DNA of 64,000 bases from JAGNHB01 sp964436005 (GCA_964436005.1 CAYTBK010000004.1:17715-81714); one strand, 5' to 3'; positions 52,454 through 61,665 are shown, counted from the first letter of the stretch. Made by a program: numbers and translations. The notes: generated from the letters alone by a model not told the origin.

Positions 52454-53443
52454 TCAAATCACTCCTTGCGCTTTCAGCAGCAATGCGATCAGGAACTGCA
52501 CGATGCTCAGGGGAGCAAGGTATTTCCAGCTGAACGAGACGACCTGGTCGATCCGGATCCTGGCGCAGGCCGCCCGGATGACGCAGAGCAGGAAAACCAC
52601 CACGAACGTTTTCAGGAGCAGGTAGATCACGCCGAGGGCGAACTGGGGTACCGTCTGAGGGTTCCCGTCTCCGAAGCCGCCGAGGAAGACCGCCGCGATC
52701 AGGGCGGAGCCGACGAGCATCAGGATGTCCTTCTGCAGGCGGAAGGCGGCCAGCTTCTTGCCGCTGTATTCCGTCAGGGGGCCGCCCACCACTTCGGTCT
52801 CGGCCTCCGGGATGTCGAAGGGCACTCGTTCCAGCTTGGCCTGCAGGGAGATCACAGCCACGATGAAGGCCAGGACCTGCACGGCCATGACCCAGGGCGA
52901 GTGGGACGCCCAGGGGAACTGGGCGATGGTCGCGATCCGCCAGCTTCCGGCGATGAGGGCCGGCGTCAGCAGGGCCAGGAAGAAGGGCACCTCGTAGGAG
53001 AAGAGCTGCGTCATGACCCGCGTGGCGCCCATGAGGCTGAACGGGCTCACCGAGTACCACCCCGCCAGGAACAGGACAAAGGAGGGGATGGAGAGCAGGT
53101 AGGCCACGACGATGATGTCGCCTTCGAAGGAGTTGAAGGCCGTCAGGTGCCACACCGGCAGGTACAGCCCCGCCGCGCAGACTGAGGCCAGGGAGACGGC
53201 CGGCAGCAGGTTGAACATGAACTTGTCGGATTTCGCCGGGGTGATGTCTTCCTTGGCCATGAGCTTCACGATGTCGGCCACGGGTTGCAGCACGCCGGCC
53301 CACCCCGTGTAGAGCGGCCCGCGGCGGTTCTGCATCCGGGCGTAGAGCTTCCGGTCGGCCCATTCCAGGTAGGTCGAGTAGACCGACTGGAACAGCAGGC
53401 CCGGAAACACGAGCAAGTACAGGCATACGGTGATCGCTTCCAT
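52454..53443 (-). CDS. Hydrogenase membrane subunit, NuoH/HyfC/EchB-like
   Basis: This 329-residue, eight-helix membrane subunit anchors the catalytic arm and forms the first part of the proton path. The family motifs are visible: EWADRKLYARMQNRRGPLYTG near the N-terminus (the ERKxxGxxQxRxGP equivalent) and ERVPFDIPEAETEVVGGPLTEYSG near 200-225, the quinone/charge-transfer loop region. It lies 15 bases after the large subunit gene and two bases before the ferredoxin-like gene. Confidence 0.9.
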   Translation of the reverse strand: MEAITVCLYLLVFPGLLFQSVYSTYLEWADRKLYARMQNRRGPLYTGWAGVLQPVADIVKLMAKEDITPAKSDKFMFNLLPAVSLASVCAAGLYLPVWHLTAFNSFEGDIIVVAYLLSIPSFVLFLAGWYSVSPFSLMGATRVMTQLFSYEVPFFLALLTPALIAGSWRIATIAQFPWASHSPWVMAVQVLAFIVAVISLQAKLERVPFDIPEAETEVVGGPLTEYSGKKLAAFRLQKDILMLVGSALIAAVFLGGFGDGNPQTVPQFALGVIYLLLKTFVVVFLLCVIRAACARIRIDQVVSFSWKYLAPLSIVQFLIALLLKAQGVI

Positions 53444-53458
53444 TGCGTTACCTCTTGT

Positions 53459-54658
53459 TTACAAGCTGATTCCCTTGTTCTTGCGATACCATTCGACGCC
53501 GTGGCGCCGAAGCTCTTCCCAGGTGGTGATCCGGGAGCCCTTGCGCGGGTCGTTCAGCACGACCGTGGTCCGGTCCGTGCAGGAGTAGCACGGGTCGATG
53601 GACGCGATGGCGATGGGGATGTCCGCCACGAAGGCGCCCACCACCGACTCCACGGAGGATTCCAGGTTGGCCATGGTCGGGGCGCGGACCTTGACGCGCT
53701 CGGGCTTGTCGGTCCCGTTGCTGCGCACGTAGTGCACGTCTTCCCCGCGCGGGGCCTCGTAGCGGCTGACGGCGAAGCCCTCCGGCACCCGCCGGGGCAC
53801 CTTGGGCACGCAGATGTCGCCCTCGGGCAGGTTGTGGAGGATCTGCTCGATGATCTTGACGGATTCCACCATCTCGAACACACGCACCAGCACGCGGCCG
53901 AAGACGTCGCAGTTGTCGTCGGTGACGACCTTGAAGTCCAGCTCTTCGTACGCGGCGTAGGGGTCCTCCTTGCGCATGTCCACGGGGATGTTGCTGGCGC
54001 GGGCGAAGGGGCCCACCGCGCACATCTCGCGGGCCCGCTCGGTGGGCAGCATGCCAACGCCCTTGATCCGGGCGATGAAGGTGGGCTCGTTGGTGCCGAT
54101 GTGCGCATAGTAGTCGACGCGCTTCTTCAAGACGGGGAGGATGTCGAGGATCTTCTTGCGTTCCTCTGGCGAGATGTCCCGGCGCACGCCGCCGATGGTG
54201 TTGACGGCGTAGTTGACGCGGTTGCCGCCGATCTCCTCCAGCAACTGCATGACCAGCTCGCGGTCCCGCCACACGTACATGAACAGGGTGTCGAAGCCCA
54301 CCTCGTGGGCCGCCACGCCAAGCCAGAGCAGGTGGCTGTGCAGCCGCTCCAGCTCGCAGACCAGCGTGCGGATGTACAGGCCGCGCTTGGGCAGTTCCAG
54401 CTTCATGATCGCTTCCACCGCCTGGACGAAGGCCGTGGTGTGCGAGTGCGAGCAGATGCCGCAGATGCGTTCCAGCAGGTAGATGATCTGGTAGTAGTTC
54501 CGCTCCTCGCAGGCCTTCTCCATGCCCCGGTGGTTGTACCCCATCCGGATCTGGGCCCCCACGATCTCTTCGCCGCGGATGTCGAATTCAAACTTCACAG
54601 GTTCTTTGAGAAACGGGTGTTGCGGTCCGACCGGGATCCGCATCGTGTTTTTTTCCAT
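53459..54658 (-). CDS. Group 4 [NiFe]-hydrogenase large (catalytic) subunit
   Basis: This 399-residue homologue of NuoD keeps both nickel-binding motifs that NuoD lacks: L1 ERICGICSHSHTTAF (C66, C69) and L2 DPCYSCTDR (C357, C360). All four cysteines are therefore present, as required for a [NiFe] centre that reduces protons or oxidises hydrogen. The tail after L2 (TTVVLNDPRKG, then WEELRRHGVEWYRKN) is 36 residues. It closely resembles the extension that, in E. coli HycE, is cut off after the Arg of DPCYSCTDR during maturation, so processing is expected here too. NuoC- and NuoD-like parts are separate genes, unlike in HycE/HyfG. AGGAGGAGG precedes the ATG. Confidence 0.92.
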   Translation of the reverse strand: MEKNTMRIPVGPQHPFLKEPVKFEFDIRGEEIVGAQIRMGYNHRGMEKACEERNYYQIIYLLERICGICSHSHTTAFVQAVEAIMKLELPKRGLYIRTLVCELERLHSHLLWLGVAAHEVGFDTLFMYVWRDRELVMQLLEEIGGNRVNYAVNTIGGVRRDISPEERKKILDILPVLKKRVDYYAHIGTNEPTFIARIKGVGMLPTERAREMCAVGPFARASNIPVDMRKEDPYAAYEELDFKVVTDDNCDVFGRVLVRVFEMVESVKIIEQILHNLPEGDICVPKVPRRVPEGFAVSRYEAPRGEDVHYVRSNGTDKPERVKVRAPTMANLESSVESVVGAFVADIPIAIASIDPCYSCTDRTTVVLNDPRKGSRITTWEELRRHGVEWYRKNKGISL

Positions 54659-54691
54659 GGAGGCCTCCTCCTTGCGATTATTTTCCCGCCC

Positions 54692-55183
54692 CTATTTAGA
54701 GGCGGGTTCCCCCTGTTTCGATTCCTGCGGCTGGTTGGCCAGGGAGGGGCGCGGCAGGACGACGTCCTTCCGCAAGGGGAAGACGCCATCCGGCCAATCG
54801 TCCGGCAAGGCCTGCCGGCGGAGGTCCGGGTGCCCGTCCGGCACGATGCCGTACATGTCGTAGTTCTCCCGCTCGTAGACCATGGCGCCCGGGACGAAGT
54901 TCGCCAGGGACGGGATCTTCGGGTTTTCGCGGTCGGTGATCCTGACCCGCAGCGTGACGATCACTTCGCCGGCCAGGAAGTAGTTGACCAGGAAGCTGTC
55001 GCGCAGGTCCTCCGCCACGATGGTGGCGAGGTGTCCCAGCCCCAGCTTTTCCCGCACCGCCTGCACCGACGACACCAGCTCCTCGGAGGGGACGTCGAGC
55101 CAGAAGCGCCGCGGTCCGGTGACCGTCACCTCGCGCCCCGGGAACATTTCCTTCAGCAGCGATTCGTAATTCTTTTCCACCAT
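54692..55183 (-). CDS. Hydrogenase NuoC/EchD-like subunit (30 kDa family)
   Basis: This 163-residue soluble subunit packs against the large subunit. The family's conserved C-terminal block is clear: ITDRENPKIPSLANFVPGAMVYERENYDMYGIVPDGHPDLRRQALPDDWPDGVFPLRKD, with the ERExxDMxGI and PDHPDLRR-type motifs. It lies 13 bases after the small-subunit gene and is separate from the large subunit. GGGAGGAG precedes the ATG. Confidence 0.92.
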   Translation of the reverse strand: MVEKNYESLLKEMFPGREVTVTGPRRFWLDVPSEELVSSVQAVREKLGLGHLATIVAEDLRDSFLVNYFLAGEVIVTLRVRITDRENPKIPSLANFVPGAMVYERENYDMYGIVPDGHPDLRRQALPDDWPDGVFPLRKDVVLPRPSLANQPQESKQGEPASK

Positions 55184-55196
55184 GGTGTCTCCTCCC

Positions 55197-55631
55197 TCAG
55201 GCCGGGGTCTGTTCGAGCTTCGCCAGCAGCTTGGCCACGCCGTCGATGATGGCTTCCGGCTTCACCGGGCAGCCCGGGATGTAGGCCGAGACCGGGATGG
55301 CCTGGTCGACGCCCTCGAGGACGTTGTAGCAGCCGCGGAAGGCGCCGCCGCTGCAGGCGCAGGTGCCCACCGCCACCACAAACTTCGGCTCGGCCATCTG
55401 CGCGTAGATCTTCTTGAGCCGGGCCGCGGTCTGCAGCGTCACCGGCCCGCTGCAGATGAGAACGTCGGCGTGCCGCGGCGTCGCCTTGAGCAGAACGCCG
55501 AAGCGCTCCAGGTCGTAGTGCGGCATGAGGGAAGCCAGGATCTCGATGTCGCACGCGTTGCATGCGCCGGAATTGAAGTGCAATACCCAGGGCGATTTGA
55601 TGCGCGCCCACTTGACAAGCTTCTTGAACAT
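55197..55631 (-). CDS. Hydrogenase small subunit (NuoB/EchC/MbhJ-like)
   Basis: This 144-residue subunit binds the [4Fe-4S] cluster nearest the active site. Ligands are C24 and C27 in SPWVLHFNSGACNACDIEIL, C91 in AVGTCACSGG and C121 in YIPGCPVKPEAI. The SPWxxHFNxGxCNxCDIE opening is characteristic of group 4 hydrogenases and distinct from complex I NuoB. The start at MFKKLVKW is supported by GGGAGG seven bases upstream; the reading frame continues a little further but without initiation signals. Confidence 0.93.
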   Translation of the reverse strand: MFKKLVKWARIKSPWVLHFNSGACNACDIEILASLMPHYDLERFGVLLKATPRHADVLICSGPVTLQTAARLKKIYAQMAEPKFVVAVGTCACSGGAFRGCYNVLEGVDQAIPVSAYIPGCPVKPEAIIDGVAKLLAKLEQTPA

Positions 55632-55641
55632 GCGACCTCCC

Positions 55642-55974
55642 TCAGTCGAAATCCATGACCAGGATGAAGATGGAGACGGCGATGGTGAACAGGTAGGCAA
55701 TGGCCTTGTACGCCGTCACGCCGGCAGGCACCGTGGCCACCGTCAGGGCGGCGACGTGCATGATGGTGAAGAACAGGGCGGCGACGTAGAACTTGCCGTA
55801 GCCGAACTTGAAATGGTCTGCCTTGAATTCTTCACCGCAAGCGTAAACGTCCGTTTTCCCCTGTTCAGGCTTGAATTTCGGCGCCAGGAGCTTGCCGAAA
55901 AGGTAGAACAGGCCGGCGAACACCATGAACAGGCCGAAGGCGATGGGTGGGGAAAGCAGTATGTTGATGTCCAT
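55642..55974 (-). CDS. Membrane subunit NuoA-like
   Basis: This 110-residue protein with three membrane helices belongs to the NuoA/NdhC family. DVYACGEEFKADHFKFGYGKFYVAAL holds the conserved YxCGxE motif of the loop that contacts NuoH and NuoD. NuoA homologues are missing from classical Ech, Hyc and Mrp-type hydrogenases, so its presence in a hydrogenase operon is noteworthy. It lies 10 bases before the small subunit gene. Confidence 0.85.
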   Translation of the reverse strand: MDINILLSPPIAFGLFMVFAGLFYLFGKLLAPKFKPEQGKTDVYACGEEFKADHFKFGYGKFYVAALFFTIMHVAALTVATVPAGVTAYKAIAYLFTIAVSIFILVMDFD

Positions 55975-55977
55975 GGT

Positions 55978-56286
55978 TTACCCCTTCAGTTTGGATTGCA
56001 GCCGGATGTCCAGGGATCCGTAAATCTTGTGGGCCGTCACCACCAGTCCCAGCATCACGGCGGCCAGGATGGTCTCGACGATGATGAAGGTGACCAGCAG
56101 GGGCTGGACCATGTTCACGTTGAGCCGGTGCAGTCCGGCCGCGAGCAGGATCACGGTGATCCCCTTGGAGATGACCTCGACGCCCAGCATGATCCGGATG
56201 AGGCTGCGGTAGCTGATGAGCAGGTAAAGGCCCAGCAGGAAGATGAGGATTCCGGCGAACACCAGAGCGGTTACGGTTTCAGTCAT
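55978..56286 (-). CDS. Membrane subunit NuoK/MnhC-like
   Basis: This 102-residue protein with three helices (ALVFAGILIFLLGLYLLI, LIRIMLGVEVISKGITVILLAAG, LLVTFIIVETILAAVMLGLVV) is of the NuoK type. Glu in helix 2 (LGVEVISKG) and Glu in helix 3 (IIVETI) are the proton-path acids conserved in the family. It overlaps the NuoJ-like gene by eight bases and sits three bases before the NuoA-like gene. Confidence 0.88.
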   Translation of the reverse strand: MTETVTALVFAGILIFLLGLYLLISYRSLIRIMLGVEVISKGITVILLAAGLHRLNVNMVQPLLVTFIIVETILAAVMLGLVVTAHKIYGSLDIRLQSKLKG

Positions 56287-56770
56287 GTTTCCCCCCGACT
56301 GCCTTGCGCTTGAAGATGGCCAGCACGGCGAAGACGCCGGCCAGGATGAGGCTGATCTGGCCCAGGATGTCCGTGGTCCGGGTGATCCAGAATTCCTCCC
56401 GGAAACCCTTGGCGATCTCGCCGATGCCTTCCGGTCGCAGGATATGGGCCGTGATCCATTTCACCGCGAAGAAATCCAGGCCGAGGAAGAGGAGCAGGAA
56501 GGCCGGCAGGAAGTAGACCGGCACCTTGGACTGCATGGCCTGGTCCGAATCCTTGGTCAGACTGATGGTGGACACGAACAGGACCGTGATCAGGCCGGCG
56601 CAGACGCTGAGCTCGAAGACGGCCGCCATCCAGGCGCCGTAGTGGAACAGGACCACGGAGAGCACCACGCTGGCCAGGGCCAGGCAGATGGCCGCCCGCA
56701 GCAGGTCGCGCACCATGCCGATCATCACGGCCAGCACCACCAGAAGGGCAAGTAAAACGTAGATCCACAT
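56279..56770 (-). CDS. Membrane subunit NuoJ-like
   Basis: This 163-residue protein with about five helices starts at MWIYVLLALLVVLAV. It has a NuoJ-like topology (LLRAAICLALASVVLSVVLFHYGAWMAAVFELSVCAGLITVLFVSTISLT). VFELSVCAGLITVLFVSTI matches the conserved third helix with its pi-bulge region in NuoJ. The ATG is one base after the stop codon of the antiporter-like gene upstream. Confidence 0.8.
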   Translation of the reverse strand: MWIYVLLALLVVLAVMIGMVRDLLRAAICLALASVVLSVVLFHYGAWMAAVFELSVCAGLITVLFVSTISLTKDSDQAMQSKVPVYFLPAFLLLFLGLDFFAVKWITAHILRPEGIGEIAKGFREEFWITRTTDILGQISLILAGVFAVLAIFKRKAVGGKHD

Positions 56771-56771
56771 C

Positions 56772-58214
56772 TCAGTTCCCTCCCAGTACGAATTTTGCCG
56801 CGGGTTCGACGAGGCGGGAGAGGACTCCACCGAAGAAGAGGCCCACCAACAGGCATTCCGCAGCCAGCAGGATCATGGCGAAGGACATGGCCGCCGGGAC
56901 TTCCCGGATGTCCTTCCAGCGGATATTCAGTTTCCCGAAGAACACCTTCCGCTGGATGACCAGGAAGTAACCCAGGGTGAAGATGCTCATGACGATGGCC
57001 AGGGTCGCGACGAAGTACATCTTGGCCGCCAGAGCGCCCATGATGATGAGCAACTTGCTCCAGAAGCCGTTGAACGGCGGGATGCCCGCGATGGACAGGG
57101 TGCCGAAGACACTGGTGACCCCGGTGACGGGCATCCGCCCCTCCAGGCCGCCCATCTCGTCCATTTCCCGCGTGTGCAGGCGGAACTGCAGGGCGCCGCT
57201 GTTCAAGAAGAGGAGGGATTTGAACACCGCGTGGTTGAAGGCGTGGAACAAGGCGCCCAGGATGGCCAGTTCGTGCCCGATGCCGAGGCCGAGCAGGATG
57301 TAGCCGATCTGGCTGATGCTCGAGTAGGCCAGCATGCGCTTGATGTCGGTCTGGAAGTAGGCCACGATGGCCCCGGCCACCATGGAAAGCCCGCCCAGGA
57401 CCAGGAACACCATCTGCATCCGCGCGGAGATGGGGAAAACCCCGTAGAAGATCCGGATCATGGAATAGATGCCGGCCACCTTGATCACGACGCCGCTCAG
57501 GATGGCCGAAACGGGCGCCGGGGCGGAGGGGTGGGCGTCCGGCAGCCAGGCGTGGAACGGCATCATGGCCGCCTTCAGCCCGAAGCCGACCACGAACAGG
57601 GCCGACACGAGGACGAACACGGGGTTGCCGTCGAAGCCGGTGGTGGCGAAGAAGCCCTTCAGGCCGTCGAACTGCAGCGTGCCCGTGTTCATGTACACCA
57701 GGCTGATCCCGATCAGCACCATGCCCGTCCCCACGACGGAGAGCAGCAGGTACTTGAGGGCCGACTCGATGCCGTCGTACTCCAGGTTGAAGGCCACCAG
57801 CATGTAGGAGGCGATGGAGGCCACCTCGAGGTAGACGTACAGGCTGAAGAGGTCGCGCACCAGCACCACCCCGTTCAGCCCCAGCATCAGCAGGAGGAAC
57901 AGCGCGTAGAACTTGGCGCGCCCGCCCAGGTGCCCGATGTACTCGGTGGAGTAGAGGAGGCACATGGCGCCCACGGAGCTGATGATGACGAGGAAGAGCA
58001 GGCTCAGTCCGTCCACGGCGAGATGGATGTCGAAGACGGAGGTCGTGAGCGTCTGCCCCGCGAAGGGGATGAAGCCGATGGACAGGGCGACCAGCCCGAG
58101 GGCCGTCACCACCGCGAGCATGTCCGCCAGCCGGCGGTGCACCCTGGACGCGAAGGGCATAAGCACCGCGGAGGCCAGGGGCAGCACAAGAAAATACAAG
58201 ATATATCGTTCCAT
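56772..58214 (-). CDS. Antiporter-like proton-channel subunit 3 (NuoN/MnhD type)
   Basis: This 480-residue polytopic protein has about 14 helices. Proton-channel residues are present: Glu in YLEVASIASYMLVAFNLE (TM5) and Lys in FHAWLPDAHPSAPAPVSAILSGVVIKVAGIY (TM7). KRMLAYSSISQIGYILLGLGIG carries the broken-helix region. It is the third of three related subunits in the operon. The spacing to the NuoJ-like gene is one base. Confidence 0.9.
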   Translation of the reverse strand: MERYILYFLVLPLASAVLMPFASRVHRRLADMLAVVTALGLVALSIGFIPFAGQTLTTSVFDIHLAVDGLSLLFLVIISSVGAMCLLYSTEYIGHLGGRAKFYALFLLLMLGLNGVVLVRDLFSLYVYLEVASIASYMLVAFNLEYDGIESALKYLLLSVVGTGMVLIGISLVYMNTGTLQFDGLKGFFATTGFDGNPVFVLVSALFVVGFGLKAAMMPFHAWLPDAHPSAPAPVSAILSGVVIKVAGIYSMIRIFYGVFPISARMQMVFLVLGGLSMVAGAIVAYFQTDIKRMLAYSSISQIGYILLGLGIGHELAILGALFHAFNHAVFKSLLFLNSGALQFRLHTREMDEMGGLEGRMPVTGVTSVFGTLSIAGIPPFNGFWSKLLIIMGALAAKMYFVATLAIVMSIFTLGYFLVIQRKVFFGKLNIRWKDIREVPAAMSFAMILLAAECLLVGLFFGGVLSRLVEPAAKFVLGGN

Positions 58215-58249
58215 AGCCTACCTCGCTGTGATCTTCGGACGCATCTTCG

Positions 58250-60076
58250 TCACTTGACGAACAACAGGGCCAGCACCAGCAGGAAGCCGACGAGGACCCA
58301 GGACAGATAACGGCCATATATCCCGTTGTGGACGGCGCTCAGCCCCGGCTTCGCGATTCCGCGGCCGATGCGCATGATCCCTTCGAACACGGGATCCACC
58401 AGCCGCTCGAAGTAGCGGAACACCACGTTGGCCAGCCAGTGGAGGACATTCAGGCCGATCTCGTAGGCGTCGAAGCACCGGGCTTCGGCCCGTTCGAAGG
58501 CCTTTCCGAGGGCGGGCGACGTGCGCAGCCCGTCGAAGGTCTTCCAGACGGGTTCACCCGGCTTCCGGGCGGCGAAGAAGAGCAGGGTGCCGAACAGGTA
58601 GATGCCGAAGGAAGCCACCGTCACCGGCGAGAAGTGCCAGACGGAGAGGATCCAGTCCAGGCTTTCGGCCTCCATGAGCCCCCCGAACATCGTCGCCAGG
58701 GAGGTGAAGAGCGAGCCGGAGAAGAGGGCCACCGCGCCCAGGGCCAGGATGGGCAGCACCTGGACGAAGGGGGCGTCGCTCGCCTCCTTCTCGCGCCGCC
58801 CGGAGAGGAGCACGCCGGCCATCTTGAGGAAGACGGCCATCATCAGGATCGCCCCCAGCCAGAGCAGGACGAACATGACGTACTGGTGCTCGTGCAGCAG
58901 CGACTCCAGGATCAGCTCCTTGGCCAGGAACCCGCCCGTGGGGGGCAGGGAGACCGCGGCCGCAAAGGCCATGAGGAACCCGAAGGCGGTGAGCGGCATC
59001 AGGCGCCGCCGCCCCTCGATGCGCTCCAGGGTGGCGCTGCCGGTTTCCGCTTCCAGGTTGCCGGCGCAGAAGAACATCGCCGACTTGTAGACGGCGTGGG
59101 TGAGCATGTACATCAGGGCGCCCGCGACACCGGCGATCTCGTTCGTCGCCATGCCGGCCACCATGAAGCCCACCGGGCAGATGGCGGTCAGGGCCAGGAC
59201 CTTCTTCATGTTCCGCTCGATGAGGGCGGGAACGATGGCGACGAAGACCGTGGCCGCGGCGAAGACGTACATGACCAGCTGGGCGGCCTCGTTGAGGACG
59301 AACATCTGGGTCGTCACGACGTAGAGGAAATAGATGCCCAGCAGCTTTTCCATGGAGCCCGGCAGCAGGGCGAACCCAGGGGCCGGCATGACCTCGGCGG
59401 CGTCCGGAATCCAGGTGTGGAACGGGAACATGCCCGCCTTGGCGCCGGCGCCGAGGAAGATCAGCACGAAGGAGGCGAAGGCGACCCAGTCGGAACCAAC
59501 GGCCACGTGGCCGGCGAAGGTCGCTTCGCCGCCGGTGAAGTTCAGGTAGAGCATCAGGCCCAGGATCATCAGGAAGTCGCTGGACCCGCCGATGATCAGG
59601 GCCTTCCGGGCCACGGCCTCGGTGTGCTCGCCGCCGCTCAGGATGACGGCGTAGAGGGCGCCCAGGAACACTTCCCAGGCGATGAGCAGGATGAGGACGT
59701 TGTCCGTCAGAACGACCGTCCCGGTGGCGCTGAAGGCCAGCAGGGAGAACATGAGGAACTGCGTGGGGCGCGGCACGCTCGAGACGTAGCGCAGCATGTA
59801 GATCCCGCCCAGCAACTGGAAGAGGAAGGCGAAGAGGAGCAGGATGCCCTTCCAGGGCGTGAGGGAGAAGGACAGGTTGAAGGGGGGCACCCACTCGGCG
59901 AAGAAGGTGACGCCGCTCTTGTACAGCAGGGGCGCAAACGCGGCCGCCGCGCCGGCGACGCCGAGCAGGGACAGGATCGCCGCCACCGCGGGCTTGCGCC
60001 GCAGGAACGGGAGCAGGACAAACCCGACGGCCAGCGGAATCAGGATGGGCCAAAAGAGGTTTATTCCGTTTTGCAT
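58250..60076 (-). CDS. Antiporter-like proton-channel subunit 2, long form with C-terminal extension
   Basis: This 608-residue protein resembles NuoL/HyfB. Key sites are Glu in LIAWEVFLGALYAVI, Lys in FHTWIPDAAEVMPAPGFALLPGSMEKLLGIYFL, and MKKVLALTAICPVGFMVAG. The last 110 residues form a long amphipathic helix followed by one membrane helix (LSWVLVGFLLVLALLFV), matching the lateral helix by which NuoL clamps the membrane arm. It overlaps the preceding gene by 16 bases. Confidence 0.9.
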   Translation of the reverse strand: MQNGINLFWPILIPLAVGFVLLPFLRRKPAVAAILSLLGVAGAAAAFAPLLYKSGVTFFAEWVPPFNLSFSLTPWKGILLLFAFLFQLLGGIYMLRYVSSVPRPTQFLMFSLLAFSATGTVVLTDNVLILLIAWEVFLGALYAVILSGGEHTEAVARKALIIGGSSDFLMILGLMLYLNFTGGEATFAGHVAVGSDWVAFASFVLIFLGAGAKAGMFPFHTWIPDAAEVMPAPGFALLPGSMEKLLGIYFLYVVTTQMFVLNEAAQLVMYVFAAATVFVAIVPALIERNMKKVLALTAICPVGFMVAGMATNEIAGVAGALMYMLTHAVYKSAMFFCAGNLEAETGSATLERIEGRRRLMPLTAFGFLMAFAAAVSLPPTGGFLAKELILESLLHEHQYVMFVLLWLGAILMMAVFLKMAGVLLSGRREKEASDAPFVQVLPILALGAVALFSGSLFTSLATMFGGLMEAESLDWILSVWHFSPVTVASFGIYLFGTLLFFAARKPGEPVWKTFDGLRTSPALGKAFERAEARCFDAYEIGLNVLHWLANVVFRYFERLVDPVFEGIMRIGRGIAKPGLSAVHNGIYGRYLSWVLVGFLLVLALLFVK

Positions 60077-61590
60077 CGGTTCGTCTCCTCGCTGGTGATC
60101 TGGTGGATGGCCGCCTTGAGCGGGCAGGCGCCCGGCTCGCAGGCGGTGGCCTTCATCTTGGCCAGTCGCTCGTCATCGGCCGTCTTGGCCAGCCGGAAGG
60201 GGTACTGCAGCAGCAGGCCGACCGCCAGCGCCAGCGTGGCCAGGACGGTCACCACGCCCACCATGACGGGGGAACCCTCGCGGTGGGCTTCCTTCTCGGC
60301 CCGGGACTTGCCCAGGAACATGTAGTGGAAGCTCTTGAGCATGTAGAGCAGGGTCAGGATCGCCGTCAGGATGGCGGTGCCCGCGATCACCGGGTGGTGC
60401 GACTCGATCAGGCCCGAAATCACGAACCACTTGCCGTAGAACCCGGCCAGCGGCGGGATGCCGGCGATGGACAGGGCGCAGATGAGGTAGGCCACGCCGG
60501 TGAGGGGCATCTTCTTGAGCAGGCCGCCCATCTTGGTCATGTCCTTGGTGTGGGTGCCGTGCTCGATGATGCCGGCGCAGAGGAAGAGCCCGCCCTTGGC
60601 GATGCCGTGGGCCAGGATGTACAGCAGCGCGCCGACGTACCCGTCGCGGGAGAAGGCGGCCAGGCCCAGGAAGGTGTAGCCGATCTGGCTGACCGTGGAG
60701 TAGGCCAGCAGCCTCTTGATGTTGGTTTCCATCAGGGCCGCGCAGGCGGTGACGAAGGCGCTGACCATGGCCAGGACCAGGATCACCGTCTGCAGCTCGT
60801 CGGGGATCCGCATCCCCACGGAGAACAGCCGGGCGAACCCGTAGAGGCCGATCTTGACCAGGATGGCCGCGTGGAGCAGCGAGGTCACCGTCGAGGGCGC
60901 CACCCCGGCGTCAGGCAGCCAGGTGTGGAGCGGGAACGTCGCGCTCTTGCTGAAGATGCCGGCCAGGATCAGGAACAGGGCGACGCCGCCGATTTCCTTC
61001 CCCGCCAGGGCGTTGACGTCGAAGGTCCCGTACTGGGCGTAGACCAGGGCGAAGCCCAGCAGCATGAGCACCGCGCCGCCGAACGTGATCAGCAGCGCCT
61101 TGTCCGCCTTGCGGATGTACTCCGGTTCCCGGTAGTAGCCGATCAGGCGCCAGCAGGCCAGGGCCGAGATCTCCCAGAAGAGGTACATGAACAGGATGTT
61201 GGTGGAGAACACGAGCCCCATCATGGCCCCGAGGAAGAGGGTCACGACGAAGTAGTACTCGGGTTCGTTCTCCCCGTGCTCGATGTAGCCCAGCGAGTAG
61301 ATGGCGATGAGCGTGGCCAGCAGCGAGGAGGCGAAGCACATGAACACCGACAGGGCGTCCATGGTGACCGAGAGGCTCACCCAGCGCCAGATGGGGATGT
61401 TCCACGTGAGCACCTTGCCTTCCAGGGCAGGCTGCAGGAGAAACCACGTCATGACGTGGGTCGTGCCGATGAGAGCGACGGCGAGATAACCCGTCGCCTT
61501 GCGCCTTCCCAGCCAACCCAGGATCGGGATCAACAGTGAACCCAACAACGGGATCATGATGATCTTCAACACATGTGCCTGATAATCCAT
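60061..61590 (-). CDS. Antiporter-like proton-channel subunit 1
   Basis: This 509-residue, roughly 14-helix protein is the first gene of the operon. TM5 Glu is in FWEISALACWRLIGYY, and the TM7 Lys is in LHTWLPDAGVAPSTVTSLLHAAILVKIGLYGFARLF. The C-terminus has a cytosolic tail of about 50 residues with two cysteines in ACEPGACPLK, which is unusual for this family. Gene start at 61590, about 45 bases downstream of the -10 at 61636-61641. Confidence 0.9.
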   Translation of the reverse strand: MDYQAHVLKIIMIPLLGSLLIPILGWLGRRKATGYLAVALIGTTHVMTWFLLQPALEGKVLTWNIPIWRWVSLSVTMDALSVFMCFASSLLATLIAIYSLGYIEHGENEPEYYFVVTLFLGAMMGLVFSTNILFMYLFWEISALACWRLIGYYREPEYIRKADKALLITFGGAVLMLLGFALVYAQYGTFDVNALAGKEIGGVALFLILAGIFSKSATFPLHTWLPDAGVAPSTVTSLLHAAILVKIGLYGFARLFSVGMRIPDELQTVILVLAMVSAFVTACAALMETNIKRLLAYSTVSQIGYTFLGLAAFSRDGYVGALLYILAHGIAKGGLFLCAGIIEHGTHTKDMTKMGGLLKKMPLTGVAYLICALSIAGIPPLAGFYGKWFVISGLIESHHPVIAGTAILTAILTLLYMLKSFHYMFLGKSRAEKEAHREGSPVMVGVVTVLATLALAVGLLLQYPFRLAKTADDERLAKMKATACEPGACPLKAAIHQITSEETNRCKTE

Positions 61591-61635
61591 AAGTTACGCC
61601 TCGGAGGGAATGTGGGGTCCGCGTCTTGAAGGCGG

Positions 61636-61665
61636 ATTATACGCCCCGAAAGTGATTTAAGTCAA
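61636..61665 (-). promoter_or_regulatory. Sigma-70-type promoter of the hydrogenase operon
   Basis: On the minus strand, TTGACT (61665-61660), an 18-base spacer and a perfect TATAAT (61641-61636). It gives the hydrogenase operon its own transcription start, separate from nuoDE. Confidence 0.75.

Noticed and set aside
53459..54658. Annotation as plain NuoD of complex I
   Set aside because: Both nickel-binding CxxC motifs are present and the tail matches hydrogenase processing, so it is a hydrogenase large subunit.
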